Under the pieces are notes generated by a model that worked only from the letters and a program-made list of their open reading frames with translations, was not told the DNA's origin and made no database searches. The position numbers were made by a program, and so were the translations under genes. From Actinoallomurus sp. (lineage in GTDB: Bacteria; Actinomycetota; Actinomycetes; Streptosporangiales; Streptosporangiaceae), in the NCBI GenBank assembly GCA_025964685.1, contig JAOPYG010000082.1:1-48418 (forward strand): a DNA stretch of 48,418 bases, in the 5' to 3' direction. Below, one piece after another: positions 45,850 to 48,418 of the stretch (its first letter is position 1; each line of letters begins with the position of its first letter).

Positions 45850-46690
45850 CGTGGGTCTCCACGGGTCGTCCTGAGTAGTCGTCGCCGACCACGACCTCGC
45901 CCTCTTCGGCGCCGGTCCAGGTGATGTAGAGCTCGCCGAGGGGCTCGAGCTGCTCCAGCGAGACCGCCTGCTCGCGGTAGAGCTCCAGCACGGCCAGGAA
46001 CCGGGCCACGACCTCGAACGTGCCGGCGCAGTCGGCGGTGAGGGAGCGGAAGGTGGCGCGCTCCACGCGCCGCAGCCGCTCCACCAGCAGGGTCGCCTGC
46101 TCCCGTACGCTCGCCTGCGGTGCGTAGATGTGCTCCAACGACACCAGCGGCACCGGCTTGGGCGCCAGGGTCTTGGCGGCCAGGCGGGCGAACTCGGCCG
46201 GTCCGAGGCCGAGGAGCACCTCGGGCAGGAGGTTCGCGAAGCGCGGCTCCATCGGCACCGTACGCGCGAAGCGGCGGGACTCACGTGCGATCCGGCCGGA
46301 GAAGACCGCGGCGACCTCCTTGTACGCCCGGTACTGCAGGAGCCGGGCGAAGAGCAGGTCACGGGCGTCCAGCAGGGCGAGGTCCTCTTCGTCCTCGACC
46401 TCACCGGAGGGCAGCAGCCGCGCCGCCTTCAGGTCGAGAAGGGTGGCCGCGACCAGCAGGAAGTAGCTCGCCTGGTCGAGGTCCCATTCGCGGCCCTTGG
46501 AGCGAATGTGGGCGATGAACTCGTCGGTGACCCTGTGGAGGGACACCTCGGTGATGTCGAGCTTGTGCTTGGCGATGAGACCCAGGAGCAGGTCGAAGGG
46601 ACCCTCGAAGTTGTCGAGGTGCACCTCGAATCCTCGATTGGGCTCCTCCGCGGCCGGCTCACTCACCTGGTCAACGGTAGTGGAGCTCAC
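45842..46690 (-). CDS. scpA: Segregation and condensation protein A (kleisin)
   Basis: A 282-residue kleisin that bridges the SMC heads. The N-terminal signature FEVHLDNFEGPFDLLLGLIA and ITEVSLHRVTDEFIAHI are diagnostic; the C-terminal winged helix has CAGTFEVVARFLAVLELYRE. GTG start. It follows parA by about 95 bases on the same strand, as is usual. Confidence 0.95.
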   Translation of the reverse strand: MSSTTVDQVSEPAAEEPNRGFEVHLDNFEGPFDLLLGLIAKHKLDITEVSLHRVTDEFIAHIRSKGREWDLDQASYFLLVAATLLDLKAARLLPSGEVEDEEDLALLDARDLLFARLLQYRAYKEVAAVFSGRIARESRRFARTVPMEPRFANLLPEVLLGLGPAEFARLAAKTLAPKPVPLVSLEHIYAPQASVREQATLLVERLRRVERATFRSLTADCAGTFEVVARFLAVLELYREQAVSLEQLEPLGELYITWTGAEEGEVVVGDDYSGRPVETHDD

Positions 46691-46784
46691 GCACTCCCCT
46701 GGCGCCTGCGCGCGGGAATCCCGATGTGGTGTCCCCGCGGCGACCCTCCGGTGCGGTCACCCTGTGCGGCCGCGCCGGAATCGG

Positions 46785-47717
46785 TCACATGAGGGAATGC
46801 CACCTCTGGAGTACCTCCTTGGCGAGCTCCCGGTAGGCGTTCGCGCCCATGGACGACGGGTCGAAGCGGGTGATGGGCTCACCCACGACCGTGGCGTCCG
46901 GGAACCGGATCGTGCGGTTGATGACCGTATGGAAGACCTGGTCACCGAAGGCGTCCACGATGCGGCCGAGCACCTCACGGGTGTGGAGGGTACGGGAGTC
47001 GTACATCGTCGCGAGGAAGCCGTCGATGGTCAGCTCCTGGTTGAGCCGCCCCTGGACCTTCTCGATCGTCTCCATGAGGAGCGCGACACCGCGCATCGCG
47101 AAGTATTCGCACTCCAGAGGAACGAGAACACCCTGGCTCGCGGTCAGCGCGTTCACGGTCAGCAGACCGAGCGAGGGCTGACAGTCGATCATGATGTAGT
47201 CGTAGTCGGCCACGACCGGCTTGAGCAGGCCGCCCAGGATGTACTCCCGGCCGACCTCGTGGACGAGCTGGACCTCCGCGCCGGACAGGTCGATGTTGCT
47301 GGGCAGCAGGTCCATGCCCTCGACGCTGGTCTCCAGGATGACCTCTTCGACCTCCACGCCCCGCTCCATGAGCAGGTTGTAGATCGTGAGGTCGAGCTGG
47401 CGAGGGTCGCCCTTGCCCAGGCCGACCGACAGCGCTCCCTGGGGGTCGAAGTCGACCAGGAGCACCCGTCTGCCCTGCTCCGCCAGTGCGGCGCCCAGGT
47501 TTATGGTCGTCGTCGTCTTGCCGACGCCACCCTTTTGGTTACAGACCGAGACGATTCGGGCGGGCCCGTGCTCGGCCAGGGCAGGCGGATCGGGGAACGA
47601 CGGTTTGGGACGCTGCGTCGGACCCAGTGACGCGGCGTCTCGCGGATCGGTCGCGATCGCGGTCGAGAGCGCCCTTTCGGATCGTGCTCTCTCCTGCTGC
47701 GCGCTGATGTCAGTCAC
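46785..47717 (-). CDS. parA: ParA-family ATPase
   Basis: A 310-residue Walker-type ATPase for partitioning. After a 50-residue disordered N-terminus it has the deviant Walker A CNQKGGVGKTTTTINLGAAL, then VDFDPQGALSVGLG and DYIMIDCQPSLGLLTVNAL. No parB follows, so this is the actinobacterial orphan ParA (Soj-like) located next to scpAB, probably aiding chromosome organisation. GTG start. Confidence 0.94.
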   Translation of the reverse strand: MTDISAQQERARSERALSTAIATDPRDAASLGPTQRPKPSFPDPPALAEHGPARIVSVCNQKGGVGKTTTTINLGAALAEQGRRVLLVDFDPQGALSVGLGKGDPRQLDLTIYNLLMERGVEVEEVILETSVEGMDLLPSNIDLSGAEVQLVHEVGREYILGGLLKPVVADYDYIMIDCQPSLGLLTVNALTASQGVLVPLECEYFAMRGVALLMETIEKVQGRLNQELTIDGFLATMYDSRTLHTREVLGRIVDAFGDQVFHTVINRTIRFPDATVVGEPITRFDPSSMGANAYRELAKEVLQRWHSLM

Positions 47718-47753
47718 CAGCTACTCGAACCTCCCCGGCGACCTCGGTTTACC

Positions 47754-47782
47754 GTCAGAATGGGGACTCTATGGCCTGTCAA
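47754..47782 (-). promoter_or_regulatory. Candidate promoter of parA-scpAB
   Basis: On the minus strand TTGACA (47777-47782) is a perfect -35 box. Seventeen bases further TCTGAC (47754-47759) is a weak -10 match, about 37 bases before the parA GTG. The location between xerD and parA suits a promoter for the operon. Confidence 0.3.
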
Positions 47783-47822
47783 GTACAGCGGCAAGGCGGC
47801 ACACCGGCCATCACGGTATTGG

Positions 47823-48418
47823 TCAGGCGTTGGCCCGAGGGTGCGCCGACGCGTAGACCTCACGCAGCCGATCGACGGTGACCAGGGTGTAGATCTGGGT
47901 CGTCGTCACGGACGCGTGGCCCAGCAACTCCTGGACCACCCTAACGTCGGCGCCGCCCTCGAGGAGGTGCGTCGCGAAAGAGTGCCGGAGAGTGTGCGGC
48001 GAGACGTCCTTCAGCTCGGCGCGCCCGGCCGCCGACCGTAGCGTCGACCAGGCGCTCTGCCGGGAGAGCCGCCCGCCGCGGGCGTTGAGGAACAGCGCGG
48101 CGCCGCCCTGACCGCGAGGGTTCAGGGCGGGCCGCGCCCGCATCAGGTAGGCCTCCAGCGCCGCGCCGGCGTACCGGCCCACCGGAACGAGGCGGTCCTT
48201 GGCCCCCTTGCCCTGCAGGCGCACCACGCCGCCGGCGAGGTCGACGTCGCCGACCTCCAGCCCGACCGCCTCGGAGATCCGCGCGCCGGTGCCGTACAGC
48301 ACCTCCAGCAGCGCGCGGTCGCGCAGGTCGCGCGCCGTGTCACCCGGGCCGGCCGCGGCGAGGAGGCGTTCGACGTCCTCGATCGCGATCGCCTTGGGCA
48401 GCCGGCGCGGGGGCGGCG
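47823..48418 (-). CDS. xerD: Tyrosine recombinase XerD (N-terminus beyond window)
   Basis: The C-terminal 198 codons of a site-specific tyrosine recombinase that resolves chromosome dimers at dif. The catalytic residues present are Arg in [10 protein letters not shown], Lys in [11 protein letters not shown]-x2-R in [12 protein letters not shown], His in [14 protein letters not shown] and the nucleophilic Tyr in the same segment. Position before parA-scpAB is the conserved location of xerD in actinobacteria. The start is outside the window. Confidence 0.93.
   Translation of the reverse strand, partial: PPPRRLPKAIAIEDVERLLAAAGPGDTARDLRDRALLEVLYGTGARISEAVGLEVGDVDLAGGVVRLQGKGAKDRLVPVGRYAGAALEAYLMRARPALNPRGQGGAALFLNARGGRLSRQSAWSTLRSAAGRAELKDVSPHTLRHSFATHLLEGGADVRVVQELLGHASVTTTQIYTLVTVDRLREVYASAHPRANA

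Noticed and set aside
46785..47717. parAB partition locus
   Set aside because: No parB or parS-like 16-mer was seen nearby; position beside xerD and scpAB marks it as the orphan ParA of the segregation block.

Overview
The window is high-GC DNA from an actinomycete, probably a filamentous one. The evidence is two complete conservons (sensor kinase / roadblock / DUF742 / GTPase), a Ser/Thr kinase-WD40 fusion, many GTG starts, and the actinobacterial chromosome-segregation block xerD-parA-scpA-scpB-rluB-aroH-tyrA-cmk-der. The gene mix fits Streptosporangiales/Thermomonosporaceae best, but that placement is an inference and no rRNA is present to test it.

Layout. (1) 1-6720: small catabolic genes (VOC protein, epoxide hydrolase, cupin), a TetR-acyl-CoA dehydrogenase operon and a divergent FGGY sugar kinase; the divergent pair shares an 18-bp perfect palindrome. 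(2) 6743-7326: a membrane-anchored protein with a PHD/RING-like zinc finger, preceded by a coupled micro-ORF. (3) 7584-11216: conservon 1 on the minus strand. (4) 11355-14319: cysteine dioxygenase-like gene, kinase-WD40 gene and tRNA-Pro(GGG). (5) 14320-18723: a gene graveyard after the tRNA, with ISAs1-type IS ends, a truncated transposase fused to a truncated TPR regulator, a frameshifted fragment, hairpins, a small secreted protein and cutA. (6) 18724-20702: small membrane gene and an ArsR/DUF6069-like/SRPBCC operon. (7) 20987-24682: conservon 2 on the plus strand with a GAF gene at its end. (8) 24722-26227: an acyl-CoA dehydrogenase-like gene. (9) 26805-48418: the housekeeping block (minus strand), interrupted twice.

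The main system is at 32239-44005. It is a binuclear-iron propane/phenol-type monooxygenase locus (prmABCD, called mimABCD in mycobacteria) with a divergent AcoR/MimR-type regulator. Downstream, in one almost gapless run of stop/start overlaps, come an amidohydrolase, a MIP18/DUF59 Fe-S assembly protein, a zinc alcohol dehydrogenase, a second-type GroEL and an Nramp metal transporter. Together these would make a self-contained module: hydroxylase, reductase and coupling protein oxidise a small substrate; the dehydrogenase and amidohydrolase process the products; GroEL folds the hydroxylase; DUF59 and Nramp serve metal centres. This module lies exactly between aroH and tyrA, which are functionally linked housekeeping genes. 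A second small insertion (gntR-MFS transporter) lies between tyrA and cmk.

The two conservons share gene order and an identical 20-nt cvnC/cvnD overlap, but their kinases differ: one has a large extracytoplasmic domain, the other only a short two-helix N-terminus.
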